Shown here one piece after another: positions 1 to 6,088 of a stretch of 6,432 nucleotides of DNA. The position numbers and the translations under genes are program-made. Under the pieces are notes generated by a model. That model saw only the letters and a list, made by a program, of their open reading frames with translations. It ran no database searches and was not told the origin of the DNA. The number at the start of each line of letters is the position of its first letter. Position 1 is the stretch's first letter. This stretch comes from Candidatus Elusimicrobium euhamitermitis (lineage in GTDB: Bacteria; Elusimicrobiota; Elusimicrobia; Elusimicrobiales; Elusimicrobiaceae). The stretch spans positions 1 through 6,432 of the forward strand of contig JAIRUU010000030.1 of assembly GCA_031254225.1 (NCBI GenBank). The letters run 5' to 3'.

Positions 1-353
1 GGCAGGTGGGCGCGGCTTTGGCCGTGCTGTTAAAAACAAAAAACATAAAACTTAAAAAAGCCGTTTCTTCCGCTTTGCCCGTCGGCATTTTGGGCATAGG
101 CGAGCCGCTGATTTACGGCGTGACGCTGCCTTTGGGAAGGCCGTTTATAGCGGCGTGTATCGGCGGCGGTATAGGGGGAGGGTTTGTGGCGCAGTTCGGC
201 GTGGGCGCGACGGCTATCGGCGGCATTTCCGGCATTCCTTTAACGCCGCTTACCACCGCGCCGCTTATTTATCTTGCCGGCATTTTTATTGCTTACGCGA
301 GCGGTTTTGTTATATCGTGGTTTATGGGTTTTGAAGACCCTGGGACATACTGA
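1..353 (+). CDS. PTS sugar permease EIIC, C-terminal fragment (MurP-like)
   Basis: This is the C-terminal part of an integral membrane PTS EIIC permease, which imports a sugar while it is phosphorylated by the EIIB domain. The frame is open to the left edge (the codon at 3-5 is CAG), so the true start is outside the window, and the GTG at 6 is not taken as a start. About 116 residues are visible. The key motif is GIGEPLIYGVTLPLGRPF, the conserved substrate-loop signature of glucose-superfamily EIIC proteins. A glycine-rich stretch and a closing hydrophobic helix follow, and the protein ends shortly after GFEDP. The form GEPLIYGVTLP, rather than TEPAIFGV, is most like N-acetylmuramic acid permease MurP from memory, but a sucrose or other sugar substrate cannot be excluded. 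No EIIA domain follows. The gene converges on the hemerythrin gene, with 9 bases between the stop codons and no convincing terminator. Confidence 0.85.
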   Translation, partial: QVGAALAVLLKTKNIKLKKAVSSALPVGILGIGEPLIYGVTLPLGRPFIAACIGGGIGGGFVAQFGVGATAIGGISGIPLTPLTTAPLIYLAGIFIAYASGFVISWFMGFEDPGTY

Positions 354-362
354 AACAAATAA

Positions 363-776
363 TTATTTTTTTCCCGAGACGGAAGTTATATAAGCGGCGA
401 GTTTAAAATCGTCGCTTTTTATATGGTGTATCAGCCAGTCGGACACGGTTTTTATGGTTACAAGTATAAGCGCGTCGGTAGGGCCTTTTTCGGCTATTTC
501 CGCGGAGAGTTTTTCAATGGTGCGGCGAAACTCGTTGTGGTAGAGGCGGTGGCGGGGATAATCGGGATAATTATACTGGACTTGCAGCGCTTCTTCGTCG
601 GTAAAGTGGCGTATTACGTAGGCGGATAAAAAATCCAGCGTGCGGAGAAGTTCGCCCGTGCCTTTGCCGCCCTGGTAGGCCAGTATAAGCGCGTTTAGCG
701 CTTCTATAAGCTGCTTGTGCTGGGTGTCAATAATTTCGTTTCCGGTTTCCAGGCTTTCGTCCCAGGTATAAATCAT
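363..776 (-). CDS. bacteriohemerythrin (diiron oxygen-binding protein)
   Basis: This is a soluble single-domain hemerythrin of 137 residues, close to the usual bacteriohemerythrin length. It should form a four-helix bundle that holds a non-haem diiron site and binds O2, for storage, delivery or sensing. All seven expected iron ligands are visible, counted from the chosen start: H20 (DTQHK), H57 and E61 (RHFTDEE), H76 and H80 (HRLYH), then H118 and D123 (HHIKSDD). The spacing matches the well-studied Methylococcus protein. The early Trp in MIYTWDESL is also typical. An ATG lies five codons upstream at 791, but it has no ribosome binding site and sits about 10 bases from the predicted transcript start. 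The ATG at 776 has GGGAG (786-782) five bases upstream and gives the normal N-terminus, so I chose it. The gene is divergent from the ArsR-family operon and appears to be transcribed alone. Confidence 0.93.
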   Translation of the reverse strand: MIYTWDESLETGNEIIDTQHKQLIEALNALILAYQGGKGTGELLRTLDFLSAYVIRHFTDEEALQVQYNYPDYPRHRLYHNEFRRTIEKLSAEIAEKGPTDALILVTIKTVSDWLIHHIKSDDFKLAAYITSVSGKK

Positions 777-807
777 ATAAGCTCCCGCCATGCGTTCTTA
801 CTACTTA

Positions 808-837
808 ATTATATTAAAGAGAAGGGGGAAAACGCAA
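808..837 (-). promoter_or_regulatory. Predicted promoter of the hemerythrin gene
   Basis: On the - strand there is a perfect TATAAT -10 box (813 down to 808). A weak -35 box TTGCGT (837 down to 832, three of six consensus bases) lies 18 bases upstream. Transcription would begin near 801, giving a leader of about 25 bases before the ATG at 776. This supports 776 as the start over 791. The -35 box lies only 3 bases from the -35 box of the opposing promoter. Confidence 0.55.
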
Positions 838-840
838 GCG

Positions 841-869
841 TTGACAATATGCTTTTATTAATATATATT
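841..869 (+). promoter_or_regulatory. Predicted sigma-70 type promoter of the ArsR-family redox operon
   Basis: A consensus -35 box TTGACA (841-846) and a -10 box TATATT (864-869, five of six bases) are separated by the ideal 17 bases. Transcription would start near 876, about 23 bases before the ATG at 899. The -10 box lies inside the inverted repeat at 858-887, the arrangement expected for a promoter blocked by its own ArsR-family repressor. Confidence 0.75.
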
Positions 870-887
870 GATTTAATAATATATTAA
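858..887. promoter_or_regulatory. Probable ArsR-family operator (inverted repeat)
   Basis: Two perfect 9-base arms, TTAATATAT (858-866) and ATATATTAA (879-887), flank a 12-base centre in which two further symmetric pairs occur. The repeat covers the -10 box, the predicted transcript start and the bases just before the ribosome binding site of the regulator gene at 899. ArsR-family dimers usually bind such AT-rich imperfect palindromes and repress their own gene. Assigning it to the adjacent regulator is inference from position. The AT-richness means that some of the symmetry could be chance. Confidence 0.6.
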
Positions 888-898
888 AGGACGAGGCG

Positions 899-1201
899 AT
901 GAAAACCCAAAAATTAAATATTACGGGATACTGCGCGATTTTAAAAGCGCTGGCCCATCCCGTGCGGCTTAAAATAGTGTGCGGGCTGTCAAAAAAGGGC
1001 ATGTGCAACGTCGGCGGCATGGCGGAGCGGCTTGGCATTGCGCAGCCGGCGGTGTCCCAGCATCTGAATATTTTAAAAAATGCGGGCGTTGTGACAGGGT
1101 ACAGGAAAGGGGTTGAAATCTGTTATAAAGTCCAATGTCCGGAAGCCGTAAAAATAATACAAAGTATGGATATAGATTTCTGTAAAGAGAAACATATATA
1201 A
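899..1201 (+). CDS. ArsR/SmtB-family repressor with BigR/SqrR-like cysteine pair
   Basis: This is a winged-helix DNA-binding repressor of 100 residues and the first gene of a four-gene operon. The family signature LAHPVRLKIV is at residues 18-27. The recognition helix region is IAQPAVSQHLNILKNAG (47-63), followed by the wing YRKGVEICYKV (68-78). It lacks the C-x-C arsenite site of classical ArsR. Cys28, right after HPVRLKIV, and Cys95 near the C-terminus fall where BigR and SqrR, the persulfide-sensing members of the family, carry their two reactive cysteines. The separation of 67 residues is close to BigR's (recalled from memory). Extra cysteines are at 12, 36, 75 and 80, so a metal site cannot be ruled out. 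The start has a good AAGG-type site (887-890) 8 bases upstream. The inverted repeat over its promoter suggests autorepression. Family assignment is firm; the inducer is inferred. Confidence 0.92.
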   Translation: MKTQKLNITGYCAILKALAHPVRLKIVCGLSKKGMCNVGGMAERLGIAQPAVSQHLNILKNAGVVTGYRKGVEICYKVQCPEAVKIIQSMDIDFCKEKHI

Positions 1202-1222
1202 ATTTACGCGGAGCGTTTTTGC

Positions 1223-1846
1223 ATGTCTAAAAAAAATACCGGCAGGTTTGTTTTGGCTTTAATTACTTTAATTGTTCTGGCGCTTGGCTGGAAATACAGC
1301 GTTTTGGACTGGATTGTGCCGGCGGCTATATTGGCCGGTATTGCCGGCGTTATTATACTGGGCAACAGGTTTGTCTGCGGGCACCTGTGCCCGAGAGGCG
1401 CGTTTTTGGATGTTTTCGTTTCAAAAATATCCAAAAAAAAATCCGCGCCGGCTTTTGTCCACGGCCTGCCGTTAAAAATAACTGTTTTGGCGGTATTTTC
1501 AGCGGTTTTCTTTTTTAAATTATATATGATGAGCGATTATTCGCAGCTGCCGGTTTTATTTTGGCAAATGTGCCTGGTTACGACGTTAATAGGCGTTGCG
1601 CTCGCGTTTTTTATAAACGAGAGAGCGTGGTGCATGATTTGCCCGGTAGGAACGATAGAGGGACTGCTGAGGCGGAAAAACAAACTTTTGCGCGTCGGCG
1701 GCGCGTGCGCAAGCTGCGGGAAGTGCAACAAAGTTTGTCCTACAAAAATTCGGCCAAGCGGTTTTAAAGGGGGGCGTATAACGCATTTAAACTGCGTATT
1801 TTGCGGGAAATGTAAAACCGTTTGTTCCGTCAAAGTTATTAAATAG
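1223..1846 (+). CDS. NapH-like membrane 4Fe-4S protein
   Basis: This integral membrane electron-transfer protein has 207 residues and belongs to the NapH/NosR/YccM-type Fe-S group. About four transmembrane helices are visible, near residues 8-23, 31-46, 84-101 and 111-131. The first cytoplasmic loop holds CGHLCPRG (C52, C56) and the end of helix 4 is followed by WCMICPVGT (C137, C140), the Cys-Pro motifs of this family. The C-terminal tail is a two-cluster ferredoxin domain with C162-x2-C165-x2-C168-x3-C172-Pro and C191-x2-C194-x2-C197-x3-C201. Proteins of this type pass electrons between the quinone pool or soluble ferredoxins and a partner enzyme. No nap, nos or other terminal reductase gene is nearby, so the partner is unknown; the ferredoxin-like protein and OsmC protein downstream are the obvious candidates. 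GGAG (1210-1213) lies 9 bases before the ATG, and the preceding gene ends 21 bases upstream. Confidence 0.88.
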   Translation: MSKKNTGRFVLALITLIVLALGWKYSVLDWIVPAAILAGIAGVIILGNRFVCGHLCPRGAFLDVFVSKISKKKSAPAFVHGLPLKITVLAVFSAVFFFKLYMMSDYSQLPVLFWQMCLVTTLIGVALAFFINERAWCMICPVGTIEGLLRRKNKLLRVGGACASCGKCNKVCPTKIRPSGFKGGRITHLNCVFCGKCKTVCSVKVIK

Positions 1847-1850
1847 GAGG
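1845..1850 (+). promoter_or_regulatory. Consensus ribosome binding site overlapping a stop codon
   Basis: AGGAGG begins inside the TAG stop codon of the membrane Fe-S gene and lies 8 bases before the ATG at 1859. It fixes the start of the OsmC-family gene and ties its translation to the upstream gene on one transcript. Confidence 0.85.
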
Positions 1851-1858
1851 CAGAAAGT

Positions 1859-2233
1859 ATGATAAAAACAAAATATGCCGGAAATATGAAAATAGATACG
1901 GAGGTCGGCGGCTTTAAAGTGCGCACGGACCAGCCGGACGGGGATAATACCGCGCCGAATCCTTTTCAATTATTTTTAGCTTCTTTCGCGGCGTGCACCG
2001 CCGTGTTCGCGCTTTTTTATCTGGACAAGTACGGCATAAGCAGAGAAGGAGTCAGCGTTGATTTGGATCCTGTTTTTAATAAAGAAGGTTTGGTAAGCAG
2101 CGCCAAAATTATAGTTACCGTTCCGCATAATTTTCCGGCGGAGCGCGAAGGCGGTTTGAAACACACGGTGGAATACTGCAAGGTCGGCAAACACCTGAAT
2201 TTTCCTCATGAGGTTGTGCTGGTCAGGAAATAA
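1859..2233 (+). CDS. OsmC-family protein (thiol-dependent peroxidase fold)
   Basis: This small cytosolic protein of 124 residues belongs to the OsmC/Ohr superfamily, whose members reduce organic hydroperoxides and in some cases act on persulfides with a pair of cysteines. Visible hallmarks are the N-terminal strand region, NPFQLFLASFAACTAVFALF (34-53) with the first conserved Cys46 on the central helix, and the second conserved Cys107 in EYCKVGKHL. The second motif is not the C-P-V-S of Ohr and OsmC proper. This points to one of the uncharacterised OsmC-like subfamilies, so peroxidase activity should not be assumed. The protein is a little shorter than typical OsmC (about 135-145). It sits between two Fe-S protein genes: the upstream gene ends 12 bases before its start, and the downstream gene begins one base after its stop. 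A role in thiol or persulfide chemistry fed by these Fe-S proteins is inference from the operon. Confidence 0.88.
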   Translation: MIKTKYAGNMKIDTEVGGFKVRTDQPDGDNTAPNPFQLFLASFAACTAVFALFYLDKYGISREGVSVDLDPVFNKEGLVSSAKIIVTVPHNFPAEREGGLKHTVEYCKVGKHLNFPHEVVLVRK

Positions 2234-2234
2234 T

Positions 2235-2414
2235 ATGATAACGGTTGATAAAAATTTATGCCCTCAGAACCACCGCTGTCCCGCTATTAACGTCTGCCCG
2301 GTAAACGCGATTTCACAGGCGGGCATCGGTCTGCCCGCGATAGACCAGAGCAAATGCGTTAAATGTAAAAAATGCATAAACTTTTGCCCTAAAGGCGCGC
2401 TGCGGGAACGCTGA
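2235..2414 (+). CDS. Small ferredoxin-like 4Fe-4S protein
   Basis: This 59-residue ferredoxin-like protein is the last gene of the operon. The second half has a textbook cluster motif, C41-x2-C44-x2-C47-x3-C51-Pro. The first half has a modified motif, CPQNHRCPAINVCP, with cysteines at 9, 15 and 21 only, so one of the usual four is missing and the spacing is stretched. The frame is open further upstream to an ATG at 2208, inside the OsmC gene. The ATG at 2235 is preferred: it follows the OsmC stop by one base, has AGGA (2225-2228) six bases upstream, and gives the ferredoxin-like N-terminus MITVDKNLC. It probably carries electrons to or from the NapH-like protein or the OsmC protein. I recall similar short proteins with the C-P-Q-N-H motif annotated only as 4Fe-4S binding, with no assigned function. 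Confidence 0.85.
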   Translation: MITVDKNLCPQNHRCPAINVCPVNAISQAGIGLPAIDQSKCVKCKKCINFCPKGALRER

Positions 2415-2419
2415 GTTTA

Positions 2420-2456
2420 AATAAAAAACCCTCTGTTTTACAGAGGGTTTTTTATT
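2420..2456. terminator. Bidirectional intrinsic terminator
   Basis: A strong hairpin has arms AAAAAACCCTCTG (2423-2435) and CAGAGGGTTTTTT (2441-2453) around the loop TTTTA. The pairing extends to 16 base pairs at 2420-2435/2441-2456. Both strands show a G+C core followed by a T-run, so it can end the redox operon from the left and the arsenic operon from the right. It overlaps the first bases of the acr3 stop codon. Confidence 0.93.
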
Positions 2457-3498
2457 AATTTCTTTTGCCGTAAAATTTCTTTTTAAAGTAATAAGCCAGA
2501 TTTACCAGACTTATCAGCACCGGCACTTCAACCAAAGGGCCTATGACCGCGGCAAAAGCAATTTTTGAGGCGATGCCGAACACAGTTATGGCGACGGCTA
2601 TGGCAAGCTCAAAATTATTCCCTGCCGCGGTAAAAGATATTGCGACCGCTTTAGGATAATCCGCGCCCAATTTTTTACTTAAGAAAAAACCGCCTGTAAA
2701 CATTACGATAAAATAAATGCACAGCGGCGCGGCTATTTTAATAATGTCAAACGGCTGCCCTGCTATCTGTTTGCCCTGTATGGAAAACATTACAAGAATA
2801 GTAAATAAAAGCGCGATTAACGTTACAGGGCTTATTTTAGGAAGAAATTTTGTAACGTACCAAGCTTCTCCTTTAGTTTTTAACGCGACGAATCTTGTCA
2901 GCATGCCAGCCAAAAACGGAATGCCGAGATATATGAAAACGCTTTTGGCTATCATGGCGGTATTAACGCTGATATCCTGCCCTTTAAACCCGAAAACCGG
3001 AAGCAAAAACGTTATAAAAAACCCTGCGTAAACCGTAAAGAAAATTACCTGAAAAATACTGTTAAAAGCCACAAGGCCGGCGGCGTATTCCGGGTCGCCG
3101 CCCGCCAAAGAATTCCACACAATAACCATGGCAATGCACCGCGCCAGACCGATTATTATGAGGCCGAGCATATACTCATAATTGCCGGATAAAAACGTGA
3201 CGGCCAGAAGGAACATAAGCAGCGGGCCGATAACCCAGTTAAGCAGCAGGGAGAGCGAAAGCAGTTTTTTATTTTTAAAAATTACCGGCAGTTCTTCGTA
3301 CTTAACTTTTGCAAGCGGCGGGTACATCATGAATATGAGCCCGACGGCTATCGGGATATTCGTTGTACCGACGGAAACTTTGTCCATTGCGCTTTGAATT
3401 CCGGGTATAAAATAACCGAGCAAAATGCCCAGCGCCATGGCCGCAAATATCCACAGCGTTAAGTATTTGTCTAAAAACTTCATTTTTATATTGTTCAT
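2455..3498 (-). CDS. acr3: ACR3-family arsenite efflux permease
   Basis: This inner-membrane arsenite exporter of the ACR3 (BART superfamily) type has 347 residues and about ten hydrophobic helices, the usual size. Family marks in order are FLDKYLTLWIFAAMALG near the start, MMYPPLAKVKYEEL (57-70), GLARCIAMVIVWN (117-129) with the conserved Cys121, and FTAAGNNFELAIAVA (289-303) with Glu297. Cys121 and Glu297 match, in both motif and spacing, the two residues known to be essential in the Corynebacterium protein. It is the last gene of the arsenic operon, 20 bases after arsA. With ArsA present it could act as an ATP-driven pump subunit; alone it would use the proton motive force. The AAAGGAAA at 3520-3513 is rather far (about 17 bases) from this ATG, and an ATG five codons in (3483) is an alternative start. 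I kept the longer form, with low certainty between the two. Confidence 0.96.
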   Translation of the reverse strand: MNNIKMKFLDKYLTLWIFAAMALGILLGYFIPGIQSAMDKVSVGTTNIPIAVGLIFMMYPPLAKVKYEELPVIFKNKKLLSLSLLLNWVIGPLLMFLLAVTFLSGNYEYMLGLIIIGLARCIAMVIVWNSLAGGDPEYAAGLVAFNSIFQVIFFTVYAGFFITFLLPVFGFKGQDISVNTAMIAKSVFIYLGIPFLAGMLTRFVALKTKGEAWYVTKFLPKISPVTLIALLFTILVMFSIQGKQIAGQPFDIIKIAAPLCIYFIVMFTGGFFLSKKLGADYPKAVAISFTAAGNNFELAIAVAITVFGIASKIAFAAVIGPLVEVPVLISLVNLAYYFKKKFYGKRN

Positions 3499-3518
3499 AT
3501 TTTTAAATAAAATTTCCT

Positions 3519-5252
3519 TTATATAAGCAGTTTGCCGCCTTTAATATCTTCCGCGCTCCATTTGATAACGGCGAAGTTGCCGTATGATACTTCATCTACT
3601 TTATTAATCCATTCAATTTCATGCGCGGCTTTGGCTTTCAGAAGTTTATTAGTTGTTGCCGTAGCGTAAAATGAGGAATTTATTACCCACCACTTCGCCG
3701 TAATCCCTGCGCGTTTCAAATCTTCCTCCAAACGCATAGACTCATAGACAGGCGTTGTTTCCGCGAGCGTTACAATTATAACGGACGTTTCGTCTGCGTT
3801 GCGAAGACGGGGCAAAAGTTTTTTAACCGATTCGGGAATATCGCCCTGCGTGCGCTTGACTTCTTTGTGATAGCTTTGTGTGGCGTCAAGCAAAAGCAGC
3901 GTGTGACCCGTAGGCGCGGTGTCAATGACGACTGCCTCCCGCTCTGACCTGTCAACGACTTCCGCGAATGCGCGGAACACGGCTATTTCCTGCGTGCAGG
4001 GGGAACGCAAATCTTCCTCAACATAGGCGATATCGTCGGCGGACATAGTTTCCCGCGCTTTAGCGAGCACTTCTTCCTGATAGCGTTTCAATTCGGCTTT
4101 TTCGTCAATATGGCTTGTAGTAACGCCGCTGTTTTCGTCTATAACAAATTTGAGGTGGGCGGCGGGGTCCGTCGTAGTCAGATGAACTTTTTTGCCTTTG
4201 GCGGACAGGCCTAGCGCGACTGTGGCGGCAATTGACGTTTTGCCGACGCCGCCCTTGCCCATAGTAAAAATTACTTTTTTATTGCTGTTGTGCAAATCGT
4301 CAATAACCTTGCCGAGTTTAGGAAGTTCTGCGGCGTGAAGTTTTTTACCGCTTTGTTCTAAATTGTCCCGCACCAACAGATTACGCACGTTTTCCATTCC
4401 CGTAATATTGTAGGCGCGGAGCGGCACGGTGTAACTTGTAATATTTTTCAGCCCCGACGGAATATCGGCAAGGGCCTTTTGCTGCTTTTTATACAAACTT
4501 TCGGAAACGCCGTCGTCAAATGTTGAGAATACGCCGTTTATGACAAGAATCTGATTGTGAACGCCTAGACAAGAAAGCTCTTTGGATGCCCGTTCCGCTT
4601 CTTTGAGCGGAGATTTTTCTGGACGGGAAACAAGGATTAAAGTTGTCATGCTGCCGTCGGCAAGAGTTTTGACGGCTTGTTTATAAACATCCTTACGCGT
4701 TTCTAATCCCGACAGCTGGCCTAAACATGACGCGCCGTGCGTGTTTTCGCTGATAAAGTTACTCCACGCCGACGGCAGCTGAAGCATCCGCAGCGTGTGG
4801 CCCGTCGGCGCAGTATCAAAAATAATATGGTCATATTCGGCCTGCGCCTGTTTATCCGTGATAAAATTTGAAAATTCGTTGAAAGCCGCAATTTCCACGG
4901 TGCAGGAGCCGGAAAGCTGTTCCTCCATATTTTTAATCACGCTTTCAGGCAGCTTGCCGCGATAAGGCTCCACGACGCTTTCGCGGTATTCCGCCCCCGC
5001 CTGAATCGGGTCTAGATTGGCGACCAGAAGCCCGTGAACGCCGTTAACAGGTTTTCCTTTATTTGTCAGCGCGGTATTAAAAACGTCTTGCAGGTTGGAA
5101 GCCGGGTCGGTGCTGACAAGCAATATTTTTTTACCGTTATCAGCCAGCGTGACCGCCGCAGCGCAGGCGACAGAGGTTTTACCCACGCCGCCCTTGCCTG
5201 TGAAAAACAGATATTTTGTTAAAGCTATTTGGCTTATATCAAACGGTTTCAT
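3519..5252 (-). CDS. arsA: ArsA, arsenite-stimulated ATPase
   Basis: This cytosolic ATPase binds arsenite or antimonite and energises the efflux permease. It has 577 residues, close to the 583 of the plasmid R773 protein, and is a tandem of two homologous halves. The first half has P-loop TGKGGVGKTS (18-27) and signal-transduction motif DTAPTGHTL (146-154). The second has GKGGVGKTS (332-340) and DTAPTGHTL (444-452). The three metalloid-binding cysteines are present at 117 (GSCTVE), 176 (ASCLGQ) and 419 (SPCTQE), so the enzyme should be activated by As(III). A linker lies near residues 300-325. The start at 5252 overlaps the arsD stop as TAATG, indicating translational coupling. An ATG three codons earlier, at 5261, gives 580 residues and is possible; neither has a strong ribosome binding site. 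It lies between arsD and acr3, the usual order. Confidence 0.97.
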   Translation of the reverse strand: MKPFDISQIALTKYLFFTGKGGVGKTSVACAAAVTLADNGKKILLVSTDPASNLQDVFNTALTNKGKPVNGVHGLLVANLDPIQAGAEYRESVVEPYRGKLPESVIKNMEEQLSGSCTVEIAAFNEFSNFITDKQAQAEYDHIIFDTAPTGHTLRMLQLPSAWSNFISENTHGASCLGQLSGLETRKDVYKQAVKTLADGSMTTLILVSRPEKSPLKEAERASKELSCLGVHNQILVINGVFSTFDDGVSESLYKKQQKALADIPSGLKNITSYTVPLRAYNITGMENVRNLLVRDNLEQSGKKLHAAELPKLGKVIDDLHNSNKKVIFTMGKGGVGKTSIAATVALGLSAKGKKVHLTTTDPAAHLKFVIDENSGVTTSHIDEKAELKRYQEEVLAKARETMSADDIAYVEEDLRSPCTQEIAVFRAFAEVVDRSEREAVVIDTAPTGHTLLLLDATQSYHKEVKRTQGDIPESVKKLLPRLRNADETSVIIVTLAETTPVYESMRLEEDLKRAGITAKWWVINSSFYATATTNKLLKAKAAHEIEWINKVDEVSYGNFAVIKWSAEDIKGGKLLI

Positions 5253-6079
5253 TAGCAACATCCGTTATCGCCGCAGCCGCAAGAGGGTTTTTTCGGTTTT
5301 GCAGGCGCGTCTTCAGTTAAAATTCCTTTGGGCAGGTCAAGCAGTTTTATGAATTCGTCGTTTTTCGGATAGCGTTTTGTCATAACTATTTTCCCGTCTA
5401 CAATGATAATGGGCAGCACTTCAACACCTTCGTCCGCTATGCGCTTGTTGACCGTTTCATTCTTGACAAACTCTTGCGGAAAACTGGTAAGATTATAACG
5501 CTCAACGTTTATACCGTTCTTTTTCAGCGTGTCCAAAACCGTGGAAATCCGCAGCAGTTCAGGGTCAACGCCAACGCCGCAAAGTCCGGTGGGGCAGCAC
5601 ATGGCCGGCTCATAAACAGACATTTTCTTCATAATTTTTCTCCCTTTAAAGAATTTCTTTAAATTTTCCGGTAATATATAAGGTTTATTGTCAGCCTGTG
5701 TTTGCCCGTAAAGTACGCGCAGGATACCGTCAATAATTATAGCGGTTGGCGGCTGTTCGTACGTTTTGCCGTTATAGACAAACGCGCGGCAGCCAACGCT
5801 GCATCCGGCTAAATCACCGCAATCCGTACAATCGTTTTCTGCTAGTTCCGTTGATATATCCGCGCCGTTTACGCGGATTGTCGGGGAACTGATAAAATGA
5901 TATTTTTCAGCCAGTTCCTTGGTTGTAACATTTATTTTATTGACGGTAACAGAGAAATCCGTCGCTTTAAATAGCGGGGTTAACAAATTTAGCGCCTCGT
6001 CCAATGTGCCGCCTGTCGCGATGCACCGCTCGCAGGTATTAAGGTCCAGATATAGAAAATCAATATTGATATTTTTCAT
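5252..6079 (-). CDS. arsD: DUF2703-ArsD fusion, arsenic metallochaperone
   Basis: A single 275-residue frame joins two proteins that are normally separate. Residues 1-149 are a DUF2703 domain of unknown function: LYLDLNTCERC with a CxxC pair (C16, C19), SSPTIRVNG (a cis-proline loop as in thioredoxin folds), and cysteines 84, 87, 93 and 97. Residues 150-275 are a complete ArsD, the chaperone that delivers As(III) to ArsA. It has MKKMSVYEP, then CCPTGLC (C161, C162, C167, equal to Cys12, Cys13 and Cys18 of R773 ArsD), a second cis-proline loop VLPIIIVDG, and the C-terminal tail SCGCGDNGCC. The start at 6079 has AAAGGAG 9 bases upstream; a longer frame to 6136 begins with TTG and has no binding site. 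The ArsD part also has its own ATG at 5632 with AGGGAG seven bases upstream, so a shorter ArsD may be made as well. Domain calls are firm; the fusion depends on the sequence being free of errors here. Confidence 0.9.
   Translation of the reverse strand: MKNINIDFLYLDLNTCERCIATGGTLDEALNLLTPLFKATDFSVTVNKINVTTKELAEKYHFISSPTIRVNGADISTELAENDCTDCGDLAGCSVGCRAFVYNGKTYEQPPTAIIIDGILRVLYGQTQADNKPYILPENLKKFFKGRKIMKKMSVYEPAMCCPTGLCGVGVDPELLRISTVLDTLKKNGINVERYNLTSFPQEFVKNETVNKRIADEGVEVLPIIIVDGKIVMTKRYPKNDEFIKLLDLPKGILTEDAPAKPKKPSCGCGDNGCC
5630..5645 (-). promoter_or_regulatory. Internal ribosome binding site and ArsD start codon
   Basis: Within the fusion frame, AGGGAG (5645 down to 5640), a seven-base gap and an ATG (5632-5630) form a strong translation start. 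The ATG lies exactly where free ArsD proteins begin: counted from it, the metalloid cysteines fall at 12, 13 and 18. It would produce a stand-alone 126-residue ArsD in addition to the 275-residue fusion. Actual use is inference. Confidence 0.7.
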
Positions 6080-6088
6080 TTTATAATA

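Noticed and set aside
357..368. Palindrome AAATAATTATTT followed by T's between the PTS and hemerythrin genes, as a terminator.
   Set aside because: It has no G-C pairs and no loop, so a stable hairpin is not expected.
777..791. ATG at 791 as the hemerythrin start.
   Set aside because: It has no ribosome binding site and lies too near the predicted transcript start. GGGAG before 776 and the typical N-terminus favour 776.
814..1038. Opposite-strand open frame over the BigR-like regulator and its promoter.
   Set aside because: It overlaps a well-supported gene and a promoter, has no ribosome binding site or recognisable domain, and is a shadow frame.
1433..1441. Run of nine A's inside the membrane Fe-S gene as a phase-variation or slippage site.
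   Set aside because: Lysine codons in an AT-rich genome explain it. The frame is intact and nothing else suggests programmed slippage.
1537..1926. Open frame of about 130 codons on the - strand across the membrane Fe-S and OsmC genes.
   Set aside because: It runs antisense to two strongly supported genes and has no family resemblance.
2717..3031. Open frame of about 100 codons on the + strand inside acr3.
   Set aside because: It is antisense to a clear ACR3 gene, has no recognisable family and is a shadow of its codon use.
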